This document shows positions 9,155 to 16,344 of a stretch of DNA of 64,000 bases, one piece after another (position 1 is the stretch's first letter; every line of letters begins with the position of its first letter). The notes beneath the pieces are model-generated. The model worked only from the letters and a program-made list of their open reading frames with translations, was not told the origin of the DNA and did no database searches. Location: contig NZ_MUHE01000005.1 in the NCBI RefSeq assembly GCF_002217405.1, forward strand, positions 114,172 to 178,171, given 5' to 3'. The position numbers were made by a program, and so were the translations under genes. The DNA is from Flavobacterium psychrophilum DSM 3660 = ATCC 49418 (GTDB lineage: Bacteria; Bacteroidota; Bacteroidia; Flavobacteriales; Flavobacteriaceae).

Positions 9155-11050
9155 ATGAAAAGCTTAAAAATTATTTCAGCAAGCATAATGATGCTAATGT
9201 CAACTTTGTTTTTTGGGCAAGATAAAACAATAACAGGAATTGTAACCGATGCTTCTGGACCAATGCCAGGGGTAAATGTTATGGTAAAAGAAACCAAAAA
9301 AGGAACCTCAACAGATTTTGCTGGAAGCTACAAAATTCAAGCCAACGTTGGACAAACATTAGTGTACAGTTTTATGGGAATGAATGATGAGGTTAGAGTT
9401 ATTGGTACCTCAACTGTTATTAATGTTAGCATGAAAGATAATAACCAAAAACTACAAGAAGTTGTGGTTACAGGTTATTCGTCAGAATATGAATCAGATA
9501 ACAAATCTACTCCATCAAGAAAAGAAAGAAAAAAAGCTCAAAATAGTCAAGAATTATCTGAAAAAATTTATAATGTACCAGTAAATTCTAATGTTGCTGT
9601 ATGCAAAAATCCTTCTATTCCAAACAGTACCAAAACCCCAGTTCCTAATAATGAAGATTACAATAGTTGGATAGAAAACCCTTTTGAGAGTCCAAAAACA
9701 GCACCCCTTTCTACTTTTTCTATCGATGTAGATAATGCTTCTTATACCAACATTCGGCGATTGATAAACAACGGACAAAAAGTACCAAAAGATGCCGTAA
9801 GAGTCGAAGAAATGATTAATTTTTTTAAATACCAATACCCCCAACCCAAAGACAATCACCCGTTTTCTATTACTACCCAATACAGCGAGTGCCCTTGGAA
9901 TAGCAAACATAAATTAGTACAAATTGGTTTACAAGGCAAAAACATCCCTACTAATGATTTACCCGCTTCTAACCTAGTTTTTTTAATCGATGTTTCGGGC
10001 TCTATGAATGCCGACAACAAATTACCATTACTAATAGAATCGTTAAAAATATTAGTAGAACAACTGCGCAAACAAGACAAAGTAGCCATTGTTGTATATG
10101 CTGGTGCTGCAGGATTAGTTTTGCCCCCAACTGCTGGAAACGAGAAACAAACTATTATAAATGCACTAGAAAAACTAAATGCTGGCGGAAGTACTGCTGG
10201 TGGTGCAGGAATAGAATTGGCTTACAAAACTGCCCAAGAAAATTTTATAAAAGACGGTAACAATCGTGTTATTCTAGCCACCGACGGCGATTTTAACGTA
10301 GGTAGCACTTCCGATTCTGCTATGCAAACATTAATTGAAGACAAAAGAGAGTCAGGTGTTTTCTTAACCTGTTTGGGGTACGGCATGGGAAATTACAAAG
10401 ACAGCAAAATGGAAATTCTTGCCGATAAAGGCAACGGAAATTACGCTTATATAGATAACATTCAGGAAGCCAATCGGTTTTTGGGTAAAGAATTTAAAGG
10501 ATCAATGTTTGCTATTGCCAAAGATGTAAAAATTCAAATTGAATTTAACCCAAAACACGTACAAAGCTATAGATTAATTGGTTACGAAAACAGAAAACTA
10601 CGCCCAGAAGATTTTAAAAATGATGCTATTGATGCTGGAGAATTAGGCAGCAACCATACCGTAACGGCTTTATACGAAATTATCCCAATAGGAACAAACA
10701 GTGATTTTTATAACCAAACCTCCGATTTAAAATACACAAAAACAGAAGTGACAGACAATAATTATAACGACGAACTGGCTACCATAAAATTCCGTTACAA
10801 AAAACCTGATGCCCAGAAGAGTATAGAAATGGTTCAGATTATTGAAAACAAATCTACCGTATTAGAAAACGCTACTAATGATTTAAAATTTGCAACAGCA
10901 GTCGCTTGGTTTGGATTAAAACTAAGAGATTCTAAACTAATTGCCAACAAATCATCTGAAGATATTAAAAAACTAGCCAGATTGGGTTTGTCTAATGATT
11001 TAGATGGTTACAAAGCAGAATTTATTAGATTGGTTGAAGCTGTAAAATAA
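9155..11050 (+). CDS. YfbK-type VWA domain protein with SusC-like N-terminus
   Basis: 631 residues with a signal peptide (about 1-22, ending FFGQ). A CarboxypepD_reg domain follows (about 25-95: TITGIVTDASGPMPGVNV) and ends in LQEVVVTGYSSE, exactly the arrangement at the front of SusC-type TonB-dependent receptors. Next come a YfbK/vWF N-terminal region (FSIDVDNASYTNIRRLINNGQ) and a von Willebrand A domain with the MIDAS motif DVSGSM near residue 279 and TDGDFNVG near 375, then a DUF3520-like tail. It is probably the third gene of the sigma-factor operon. The VWA domain likely binds a protein partner in the periplasm or outer membrane. Confidence 0.85.
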   Translation: MKSLKIISASIMMLMSTLFFGQDKTITGIVTDASGPMPGVNVMVKETKKGTSTDFAGSYKIQANVGQTLVYSFMGMNDEVRVIGTSTVINVSMKDNNQKLQEVVVTGYSSEYESDNKSTPSRKERKKAQNSQELSEKIYNVPVNSNVAVCKNPSIPNSTKTPVPNNEDYNSWIENPFESPKTAPLSTFSIDVDNASYTNIRRLINNGQKVPKDAVRVEEMINFFKYQYPQPKDNHPFSITTQYSECPWNSKHKLVQIGLQGKNIPTNDLPASNLVFLIDVSGSMNADNKLPLLIESLKILVEQLRKQDKVAIVVYAGAAGLVLPPTAGNEKQTIINALEKLNAGGSTAGGAGIELAYKTAQENFIKDGNNRVILATDGDFNVGSTSDSAMQTLIEDKRESGVFLTCLGYGMGNYKDSKMEILADKGNGNYAYIDNIQEANRFLGKEFKGSMFAIAKDVKIQIEFNPKHVQSYRLIGYENRKLRPEDFKNDAIDAGELGSNHTVTALYEIIPIGTNSDFYNQTSDLKYTKTEVTDNNYNDELATIKFRYKKPDAQKSIEMVQIIENKSTVLENATNDLKFATAVAWFGLKLRDSKLIANKSSEDIKKLARLGLSNDLDGYKAEFIRLVEAVK

Positions 11051-11074
11051 GTTTTTGCTTAATTTTTTTATTGA

Positions 11075-11114
11075 AAAACCCGTCTCGTTCTTAAAAACGA
11101 GACGGGTTTTATTT
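11075..11114 (+). terminator. Intrinsic terminator after the VWA gene
   Basis: A 15-bp perfect stem, AAAACCCGTCTCGTT (11075-11089) with AACGAGACGGGTTTT (11096-11110), followed by T-rich sequence. Confidence 0.92.
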
Positions 11115-11177
11115 CGTGTTAAAATAATTTTTAACCATTTTAAATTTGAGATTAACTGTAATAATAATCACACTGTT

Positions 11178-11249
11178 TGTCATTCCGAGGAATGAGGAAT
11201 CTCATAAAATTAATTAGATTATGTGATTCCTCGTTCCTAGGAATGACAA
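11178..11249. repeat. Intergenic palindrome with TGTCATTCC ends
   Basis: A 72-bp imperfect inverted repeat: TGTCATTCCGAGGAATGAGG on the left pairs with CCTCGTTCCTAGGAATGACA on the right. A degenerate relative lies at 48841-48906. It looks like a non-coding MITE-like or REP-like element; no gene is carried. Confidence 0.7.
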
Positions 11250-11292
11250 TATCATCAATAAATGGTATGTTTTTTTTAAAGATTAATTGGCA

Positions 11293-12927
11293 TTATTTCT
11301 CAATCTCTTTCATACTATCCATTTTCTTATGTGCTAAGAAACCAGCAATATCTTCAAAATGTTCTTTGACACGTTTGTTGCCAAATTCAAAAACTTTGGT
11401 GGCTAAACCGTCGAGGAAATCACGATCGTGAGATACAAGGATTAATGTACCGTCGAAATCACGCAAAGCATCTTTAATAATATCTTTGGTCTTCATATCT
11501 AAGTGATTTGAAGGCTCATCGAGAATTAATAAATTAACAGGTTCTAACAATAATTTAATCATTGCCAAACGTGTTTTTTCGCCACCAGAAAGTACTTTTA
11601 CTTTCTTAGTAATGTCATCGCCTTGAAACATAAACGCTCCTAAGATATCTTTTATTTTGGTACGCACATCACCCACAGCAATATCATCGATAGTAGAAAA
11701 TATGGTTCCGTTTTCGTCTAGTAATGCGGCTTGATTTTGAGCAAAATAACCAATTTGTGAGTTGTGTCCAATTTCGACACTTCCAGAATTGATTTCTATT
11801 TCTTTCATAATGGCTTTAATCATGGTCGATTTTCCTTCGCCATTTTTTCCTACAAAAGCCACTTTTTCGCCACGTTCAATCACAATATTGGCATCTTGAA
11901 AAATGACTTTATCGCCATACGATTTTGTCATGTCTTTTACCACAACAGGATATTGACCGGAACGAATAGCTGGCGGAAATTTTAGTTTTAGCGCTGAAGT
12001 ATCTACCTCATCAACCTGAACGATAACTAGTTTTTCTAACATCTTCACACGAGATTGTACTGCATCGGTTTTAGAAAAAGTTCCTTTAAAACGGTCTATA
12101 AAAGTTCTGTTATCAGCAATCATTCTTTGTTGTTCGTCATACGCTTTTTGCTGATGAATTCTTCGGTCTTTTCTAAGCTCTAAATAATGAGAATATTTGG
12201 CTTTGTAATCGTAAATTCTTCCCATCGTGACTTCGATAGTACGATTGGTAATATTATCTACAAAAGCTCTATCGTGGGAAATTACTACAACGGCTTTGGC
12301 AGAATTGATTAAGAAATCCTCTAACCATTGGATACTTTCGATATCCATGTGGTTTGTAGGCTCATCTAGCAAAATTAAATCTGGTTTTTGTAATAAGATT
12401 TTGGCCAGTTCGATTCGCATTCTCCAACCACCAGAAAATTCTGATGTTTGGCGGGTAAAATCTTCACGCATAAATCCTAAACCAGTTAAGATTTTCTCAA
12501 CTTCGGCTTCGTAATTTATTTCTTCAATCGCATAAAATTTTTCCGACAAGTCCGAAACTCTTTCTATGAGTTTCATGTACTCATCGCTTTCATAATCGGT
12601 ACGAACGGTTAATTGCTCGTTTATTTGGTCAATTTCAGCTTTCATGGCAAAAACTTCTCCGAATGCTTTCGAAGTTTCTTCCATTACCGTGGCGCCATCG
12701 GTAGTAAGCAAATGCTGAGGCAAATAGGCAACTACTGCATCTTTTGGTGCCGATACATTTCCTGTTGATGGTTTGCTTTGACCCGAAATTATTTTTAATA
12801 AAGTAGATTTTCCTGCACCATTCTTACCCATTAAGGCAATTTTGTCATTTTCATTGATAGCAAAAGAAACATCGCTAAATAAAGTGGTTCCGCCAAATTG
12901 TACGGAAATATCGTTTACTGTAATCAT
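11293..12927 (-). CDS. ABC-F family ATPase
   Basis: A soluble twin-ATPase of 544 residues with no membrane segments, of the ribosome-acting ABC-F class. The first cassette has Walker A GKNGAGKST near residue 36, the signature FSGGWRMR and LLDEPTNHMD. The second has GKNGEGKST near 358, LSGGEKTRL and LILDEPSNHLD. The inter-domain linker, about residues 235-310 (with ..YLELRKDRRIHQQ..), is the ABC_tran_Xtn region. It lacks the long C-terminal coiled coil of Uup (compare 41458-43320), so it is closer to YbiT-type members. It starts at ATG 12925-12927 behind a near-consensus promoter. Confidence 0.93.
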   Translation of the reverse strand: MITVNDISVQFGGTTLFSDVSFAINENDKIALMGKNGAGKSTLLKIISGQSKPSTGNVSAPKDAVVAYLPQHLLTTDGATVMEETSKAFGEVFAMKAEIDQINEQLTVRTDYESDEYMKLIERVSDLSEKFYAIEEINYEAEVEKILTGLGFMREDFTRQTSEFSGGWRMRIELAKILLQKPDLILLDEPTNHMDIESIQWLEDFLINSAKAVVVISHDRAFVDNITNRTIEVTMGRIYDYKAKYSHYLELRKDRRIHQQKAYDEQQRMIADNRTFIDRFKGTFSKTDAVQSRVKMLEKLVIVQVDEVDTSALKLKFPPAIRSGQYPVVVKDMTKSYGDKVIFQDANIVIERGEKVAFVGKNGEGKSTMIKAIMKEIEINSGSVEIGHNSQIGYFAQNQAALLDENGTIFSTIDDIAVGDVRTKIKDILGAFMFQGDDITKKVKVLSGGEKTRLAMIKLLLEPVNLLILDEPSNHLDMKTKDIIKDALRDFDGTLILVSHDRDFLDGLATKVFEFGNKRVKEHFEDIAGFLAHKKMDSMKEIEK

Positions 12928-12962
12928 TTTCGGTTATTTATTTAATCGATTTTTTGAAGGTG

Positions 12963-12992
12963 CAAAGATAGTTTAATTAGGGAATTTGACAA
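12963..12992 (-). promoter_or_regulatory. Promoter of the ABC-F gene
   Basis: On the minus strand, TTG (12992-12990), a 19-base spacer, then TATCTTTG (12970-12963), an exact match to TTG-N19-TAnnTTTG, 35 bp upstream of the start codon. From here to 13356 I see only AT-rich DNA with no supportable gene. Confidence 0.8.
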
Positions 12993-13356
12993 TTTTAAAT
13001 ATGAATTTGAATTATGAAAAAAAAGAATTCAGATATTTGATTTATATCTAAAATAAAAACAATAAACACTCTTTATCTATATGGATTAGAGAGTGATTTA
13101 AGCTACAAAAAAAGTTTATTCTAGAACTTTTCGGAAATATAACGGCTCCCAATTTAGGCTACAAATCGAATAAAAATAGGATTGAAACTTTATATATTGA
13201 ACATTAAAATTATTGAAATATTCTATTATTTACTCATTGTAATGTATTGATATAGAAATTTTTAAGTATTTATTGTTTTAGTTATTAAGAAGTATTGTAT
13301 TTATTACTTTCAATCTAATTCAAATCAAACGCTTTTTTTATAGGGGTCAAAACAGT

Positions 13357-13545
13357 ATAAATATAACTGCGCAAGGCATAAACATAACTGCGGAAGCTAT
13401 AAATATAACTGCGCAAGGCATAAATATATCTGCGTAAGCTATAAATATAGCTGCGCAAGGCATAAATATAACTGCGTAAGCTATAAATATAACTGCGCAA
13501 GGCATAAATATAACCGCAGAAGCTATAAATATAACTGCGGTTTTT
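13357..13545 (+). repeat. Nine tandem 21-bp units encoding the heptad INITA(Q/E)(G/A)
   Basis: Nine consecutive 21-bp units start at 13357 with consensus ATAAATATAACTGCG plus CAAGGC or GAAGCT. The QG and EA forms alternate, giving a 42-bp higher-order period. Units 4 and 6 read TAA instead of GAA. Spacing is exact with no spacers, so this is a coding minisatellite and not a CRISPR array. Confidence 0.9.
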
Positions 13546-13689
13546 ATAATTTATTTAGCGGTTATAATAAATACAATTGCAATGACAATAAATAGGATTG
13601 GGGGGCAAAACAATTATATGATGGAAGCTATTTTTATAATTGCGGTAGCAATATTTTTATTTTTACTTCAGCTAAATTTAGTGTTTTAG
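13357..13689 (+). pseudogene. Broken copy of the heptad-repeat gene
   Basis: The frame from 13357 to the TAG at 13687-13689 encodes nine heptads and then the same C-terminal region as 7269-7526 (..IINTIAMTINRIGG.., tail LLQLNLVF). It carries two in-frame TAA codons (13435-13437, 13477-13479), and I found no start codon upstream, so it cannot give a full protein. Relative to the other copy it has one extra heptad (VFIIYLA), a 21-bp insertion that keeps frame. No gene lies between it and 13879. Confidence 0.6.
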
Positions 13690-13722
13690 GCTGTCATGAT
13701 GATCTTATTAGAGGTTTTATCT
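13504..13722 (+). repeat. Inverted copy of the heptad-repeat sequence (partner of 7236-7456)
   Basis: Nearly identical in reverse complement to 7236-7456. Identity stops at GAGGTTTTATCT in both copies, after which the flanks are unrelated; this marks a sharp duplication boundary. Confidence 0.85.
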
Positions 13723-13878
13723 GTAAAGGCTAAACTTTTAAAATTACTTTTGGCACGTGCTAGAAAGTATTTTGGAGAGCTAAAAAAAGGATAGCATGAT
13801 AACTTGGATACTTCTTTTTGTTTATATAAAGAGTTGGTTTTGTTGTGGTTTATTGGTTTGGGTAAGGAGTGTATGTGG

Positions 13879-14478
13879 TTAGTGTTGGGTTTGTTTTCTT
13901 AGCGTAAAGGTGTAATTGTATAATAAATGTTTTGTAGTTCCTTGTTCTAAAATGCTGTTTGAAAAAGTATAGGTTGTTTTTTCATTGTTACTTGAGTCGA
14001 TATATAAATAAGTATTGGGTTCTATAAGTTTTATGGGACTAAATACAGCTTCTAAAACATCAAAGTATTGTTCGTTTTTAATAGGTTTTTCAAAATATAG
14101 CAAGCAGGTAACATATTTAATTGGTTTGTTTAATGTAGATTTTAGTCCTTTTCTACTAATGGTATAAATGCCATTGTTTTGAGTTATAGTGCTGCTGTCG
14201 TATATTTTTGCGTCTTTTTCGGAGCAGTATGTGCTAGACTGCAAAATTTCATTTTTAAATACTCCAACAAAAGAGGTTGTTATAGCTGTTTTGCCTAAAA
14301 CAGTAATTACAGATTTACTGTTTAATTTGTATATTGTTTTGTCTCCTTCAATATGTTTTGTGGCTATTAATTCGCCAACATTAATGCCATTTACCTTAAT
14401 GTCATAGGTGTTTACTAAATCTTGTGCTTTGGCTACTAAACCAAATAGGAGTAGTAGCAATGTGTAAAATTTCTTCAT
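13879..14478 (-). CDS. Secreted protein of unknown function, DUF6134-like
   Basis: 199 residues with a clear signal peptide (MKKFYTLLLLLFGLVAKAQ). The rest looks like a beta-rich lipid-binding-type fold (TYDIKVNGINVGELIATKH ... SVITVLGKTAITTSFVGVF ... YVTCLLYFEKP), which I associate with the DUF6134 family of Bacteroidota; that label is from memory and uncertain. The ATG is at 14476-14478. A 35-codon open frame ends 7 bp upstream on the same strand. It is the last gene, in transcription order, of the run of small minus-strand genes separated by palindromes. Confidence 0.6.
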   Translation of the reverse strand: MKKFYTLLLLLFGLVAKAQDLVNTYDIKVNGINVGELIATKHIEGDKTIYKLNSKSVITVLGKTAITTSFVGVFKNEILQSSTYCSEKDAKIYDSSTITQNNGIYTISRKGLKSTLNKPIKYVTCLLYFEKPIKNEQYFDVLEAVFSPIKLIEPNTYLYIDSSNNEKTTYTFSNSILEQGTTKHLLYNYTFTLRKQTQH

Positions 14479-14484
14479 GAAATA

Positions 14485-14592
14485 TTAAGTTGTAAATATT
14501 TCATCTAAAGTATTCCCTTCAAATTTTATTTTAACATCATCGTTATTTTTATCATGGATGTTAAATGTGTAGATTTCAACTTTTGTAATCAT
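14485..14592 (-). CDS. Possible 35-residue small protein
   Basis: ATG at 14590-14592, stop at 14485-14487. The product begins MITKVEIYTFNIHDKNND and ends LDEIFTT; it is hydrophilic and acidic with no signal. It sits 7 bp upstream of the 199-residue gene in the same direction, consistent with a two-gene unit. The alternation of beta-strand-like residues suggests a folded peptide, but 35 codons could stay open by chance in such AT-rich DNA. No family is recognised. Confidence 0.35.
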   Translation of the reverse strand: MITKVEIYTFNIHDKNNDDVKIKFEGNTLDEIFTT

Positions 14593-14631
14593 AACTTTAT
14601 TTTTTATTTATTACGTTTTTTTTAACATTAG

Positions 14632-14766
14632 CTACATCGTTTCGCAGCTTGCAGAAGTGGCGGATTAAGGAAGGCTAGACTTTCGGTTGAACACTGACTT
14701 TGCAAGTACAAAACCAAGTTTAAATTAAGACCAAAACCCGCCATTTTTGCAAACTGCTGTTGGCAG
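14632..14766 (-). repeat. Imperfect palindrome P1 of the cassette-like array
   Basis: The arm CAGCTTGCAGAAGTGGCGG (14645-14663) pairs with CCGCCATTTTTGCAAACTGC (from 14738) across a ~74-bp loop. In gene orientation it starts about 14 bp after the stop of the 130-residue gene. It shares GAAGTGGC(A/G)G and C(C/T)GCCATTTT(T)GCAAA with P2. GTT-AAAA lies at the distal end and CCAAC at the proximal end, like the outer boxes of integron attC sites, but neither box is a full match. Confidence 0.65.
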
Positions 14767-14772
14767 TAGTTT

Positions 14773-15165
14773 TTATTTTTCTTTATTAATTGGTTTTATA
14801 TTTATCATTTGACGAATTATACTTTCAAAATTATTTTCTTGAGTTTGGGTTTTTATTTTTAAAATGTCATTTTCGGTGCTATAATCAATGATTGTGTTAT
14901 TATATTCAGAAAAATTCGCTATTTTGAAGTCAACCATTTTTTTAACTATTTCTGAATATTTACAACTTTTAATTTGTGGTTCATATAAATTTCTACTTTG
15001 TAAAAATTCTTTATTGTTTGCAATGTTCCAAGCTTCAATTCCAACTTCTAAAGTTTCTTCAAATGTCAATTCAGTAGGTAAGTTTTCATCAAACTTCTCC
15101 ACAAGTTTCATAAGCATTTCCGAGTATTTTCTACCATTTTTTTCTACTATTTTTTCTGCACTCAT
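14773..15165 (-). CDS. Hypothetical cytoplasmic protein in the cassette-like array
   Basis: 130 residues, acidic and helical, with no signal peptide or membrane segment (starts MSAEKIVEKNGRKYSEMLMK). A short motif recurs (KYSEMLMKLVEKF near 13 and KYSEIVKKMVDFK near 73), suggesting an internal duplication of a helical unit. It is flanked directly by palindromes: P1 begins 14 bp past its stop and P2 lies 76 bp before its start. I do not recognise the family. The gene sits alone in its block, as an integron cassette gene would. Confidence 0.6.
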   Translation of the reverse strand: MSAEKIVEKNGRKYSEMLMKLVEKFDENLPTELTFEETLEVGIEAWNIANNKEFLQSRNLYEPQIKSCKYSEIVKKMVDFKIANFSEYNNTIIDYSTENDILKIKTQTQENNFESIIRQMINIKPINKEK

Positions 15166-15241
15166 ATTTTATTTTAATGATTTGTATCTTTCAAATATTA
15201 TTTTAATTATCTAAATTTCAGGTTTCTACGGTAAAATTACT

Positions 15242-15382
15242 GGTAACGTTCCCGCATATTGGCGAAGTGGCAGCGGAATAAACCCCAATCTTTCAATTCA
15301 AAAACCATCATTCCAAAACAGGAACTATCTTTCAATTAAACACCAATCCTGCCATTTTGCAAATACGATGTTGTGCGTTCGG
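15242..15382 (-). repeat. Imperfect palindrome P2 of the cassette-like array
   Basis: The arm CGCATATTGGCGAAGTGGCAG starts at 15253 and pairs with CTGCCATTTTGCAAATACGATG at 15349-15370, with a ~75-bp loop. In gene orientation it reads GCACAAC near the start, 15 bp after the stop of the SHOCT-domain gene, and GTTACC at the end. Its inner arms match P1. Confidence 0.7.
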
Positions 15383-15392
15383 TTTTATTTTT

Positions 15393-15692
15393 TTATTTTC
15401 TTAATAAGTGCTTTTTTTCTGCTTCAAATTCCTCTTTGGTCAAAGTTCCATCTTCGTGTAATTCTTTTAACTGCAATAATTGTTCGGAAACACTTTTTTT
15501 GGTTTCAACTATTATAGTTTCTTTTTTATCTTCTGAAACCGCCCAAATCATTGCGACAACCCAACCGATTAAAGTCCAACCTAAAAATAAATTTAGAAGA
15601 CAAATTGAATTAGCATTTCTATGTTTATATCCAATAATAGATGGTAAAAAATATAATGCAAATATTATTACTCCGAATATGAATGACCCCAT
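15393..15692 (-). CDS. T4 Imm-like (superinfection immunity) membrane protein with SHOCT domain
   Basis: 99 residues in two parts. Residues 1-52 hold two transmembrane helices with the pattern FLPSIIGYKHRN then LLNLFLGWTLIGWVVAMIWA, matching the Imm_superinfect family named after phage T4 Imm, which blocks DNA injection by related phages. Residues 68-99 are a SHOCT module (QLLQLKELHEDGTLTKEEF then EAEKKHLL). Chromosomal relatives are common and mostly uncharacterised, so a phage-exclusion role is only a possibility. P2 follows its stop by 15 bp; the upstream gene ends 18 bp away, so these two share a block. Confidence 0.75.
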   Translation of the reverse strand: MGSFIFGVIIFALYFLPSIIGYKHRNANSICLLNLFLGWTLIGWVVAMIWAVSEDKKETIIVETKKSVSEQLLQLKELHEDGTLTKEEFEAEKKHLLRK

Positions 15693-15710
15693 AATTTTAT
15701 TTTTTTGATA

Positions 15711-16022
15711 TTATTTTTTTAAGTTTTGAACAAACTCCAATGTCTCAATTTTAATGTTTTGAGTTCTAATTAAAGTTTCAAGCATTTGTATATTTAGTTT
15801 TAAAGTATTTATTTCTATATCTTTAATTTCAAATTTTTCATAAACATCTTTTACAAAATTGATATTTTCATTTATCATTTGGTTTAATGCAGAAGTAACT
15901 TCACTTTGACTATTTACAAACTCCAAAGTTTTTTCATACTGTTTACGTATTGAATTAAATTCATCTTCTGTTGTGAATTTTAAAAACTCTATTTCTTCTT
16001 TTAACTTTTTTAAATCTTCCAT
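15711..16022 (-). CDS. Coiled-coil hypothetical protein
   Basis: 103 residues from the ATG at 16020-16022 (MEDLKKLKEEIEFLKF). A longer frame opens at GTG 16061, but that start lies inside palindrome P3, so I chose the ATG. The product is almost entirely heptad-patterned helix with Leu/Ile/Phe at a/d positions, without signal or membrane segments. It lies 18 bp upstream of the Imm/SHOCT gene in the same direction and may be its partner. No family is recognised. Confidence 0.55.
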   Translation of the reverse strand: MEDLKKLKEEIEFLKFTTEDEFNSIRKQYEKTLEFVNSQSEVTSALNQMINENINFVKDVYEKFEIKDIEINTLKLNIQMLETLIRTQNIKIETLEFVQNLKK

Positions 16023-16054
16023 TTGGTTTTCGGTTTCTGTCGCTCTAAACTGAC

Positions 16055-16192
16055 GCACCACGGGCCGGCACTTGGCGAGGTTGCGAAGTTCGGAACCGAT
16101 TATTTTCTATCAAAGATAAAATTTCTTGCGGGAAATAAACGTGTATTTACTACAAAATTCGCAATCTTGCCAAACGCCTGTGGCTGTTGCAC
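16055..16192 (-). repeat. Imperfect palindrome P3 of the cassette-like array
   Basis: The left arm (16055-16087, ending CTTGGCGAGGTTGCGAA) pairs with the right arm (16158-16192, starting TTCGCAATCTTGCCAAACGC) over about 30 positions with mismatches; the loop is ~70 bp. It is a diverged relative of P1 and P2, sharing the TTGGCGA..TTGC core. The outer end reads GTTGCAC/GTGCAAC. Confidence 0.65.
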
Positions 16193-16276
16193 AACTTGTA
16201 GTTTCGAATTTGATTACAAAATTATCATTATTAGTTGTTTTTAACTAGTTGATTTACAGTAGTAATTAAAATTAAA

Positions 16277-16340
16277 ACGCACAAAAAAAGTTGATTTTGG
16301 ATCTTATTTTTAGTTGTGCAACAAGCACGCCTGTTGTGTG
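16277..16340 (-). repeat. Partial palindrome P4 next to the 246-residue gene
   Basis: ACGCACAA at the left pairs with TTGTGCAAC at the right; a smaller hairpin CAACA...TGTTG follows, 5 bp beyond the stop of the 16345-17085 gene. It resembles the outer boxes of P1-P3 without the long arms and may be a decayed or half element. Confidence 0.35.
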
Positions 16341-16344
16341 AAGC

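Noticed and set aside
11177..11431. 84-codon frame over the palindrome and the 3' end of the ABC-F gene
   Set aside because: It reads through a non-coding palindrome and antisense of a conserved gene.
13315..13500. Open minus-strand frame of SYIYALR-type heptads across the 21-bp array
   Set aside because: It stays open only because the repeat unit lacks stops in that frame; the plus-strand frame is the one with a conserved C-terminal region shared with 7269-7526.
13357..13545. Regularly repeated units that could suggest a CRISPR array
   Set aside because: Units are contiguous 21-mers with no spacers and no cas genes nearby.
16023..16061. Upstream GTG start for the 103-residue coiled-coil protein
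   Set aside because: The extra 13 residues lie within palindrome P3 and are not coiled-coil; ATG at 16020-16022 is preferred.
14632..16340. Calling P1-P4 true integron attC sites
   Set aside because: The outer boxes do not fully match RYYYAAC/GTTRRRY and no integrase is present, so only attC-like is claimed.
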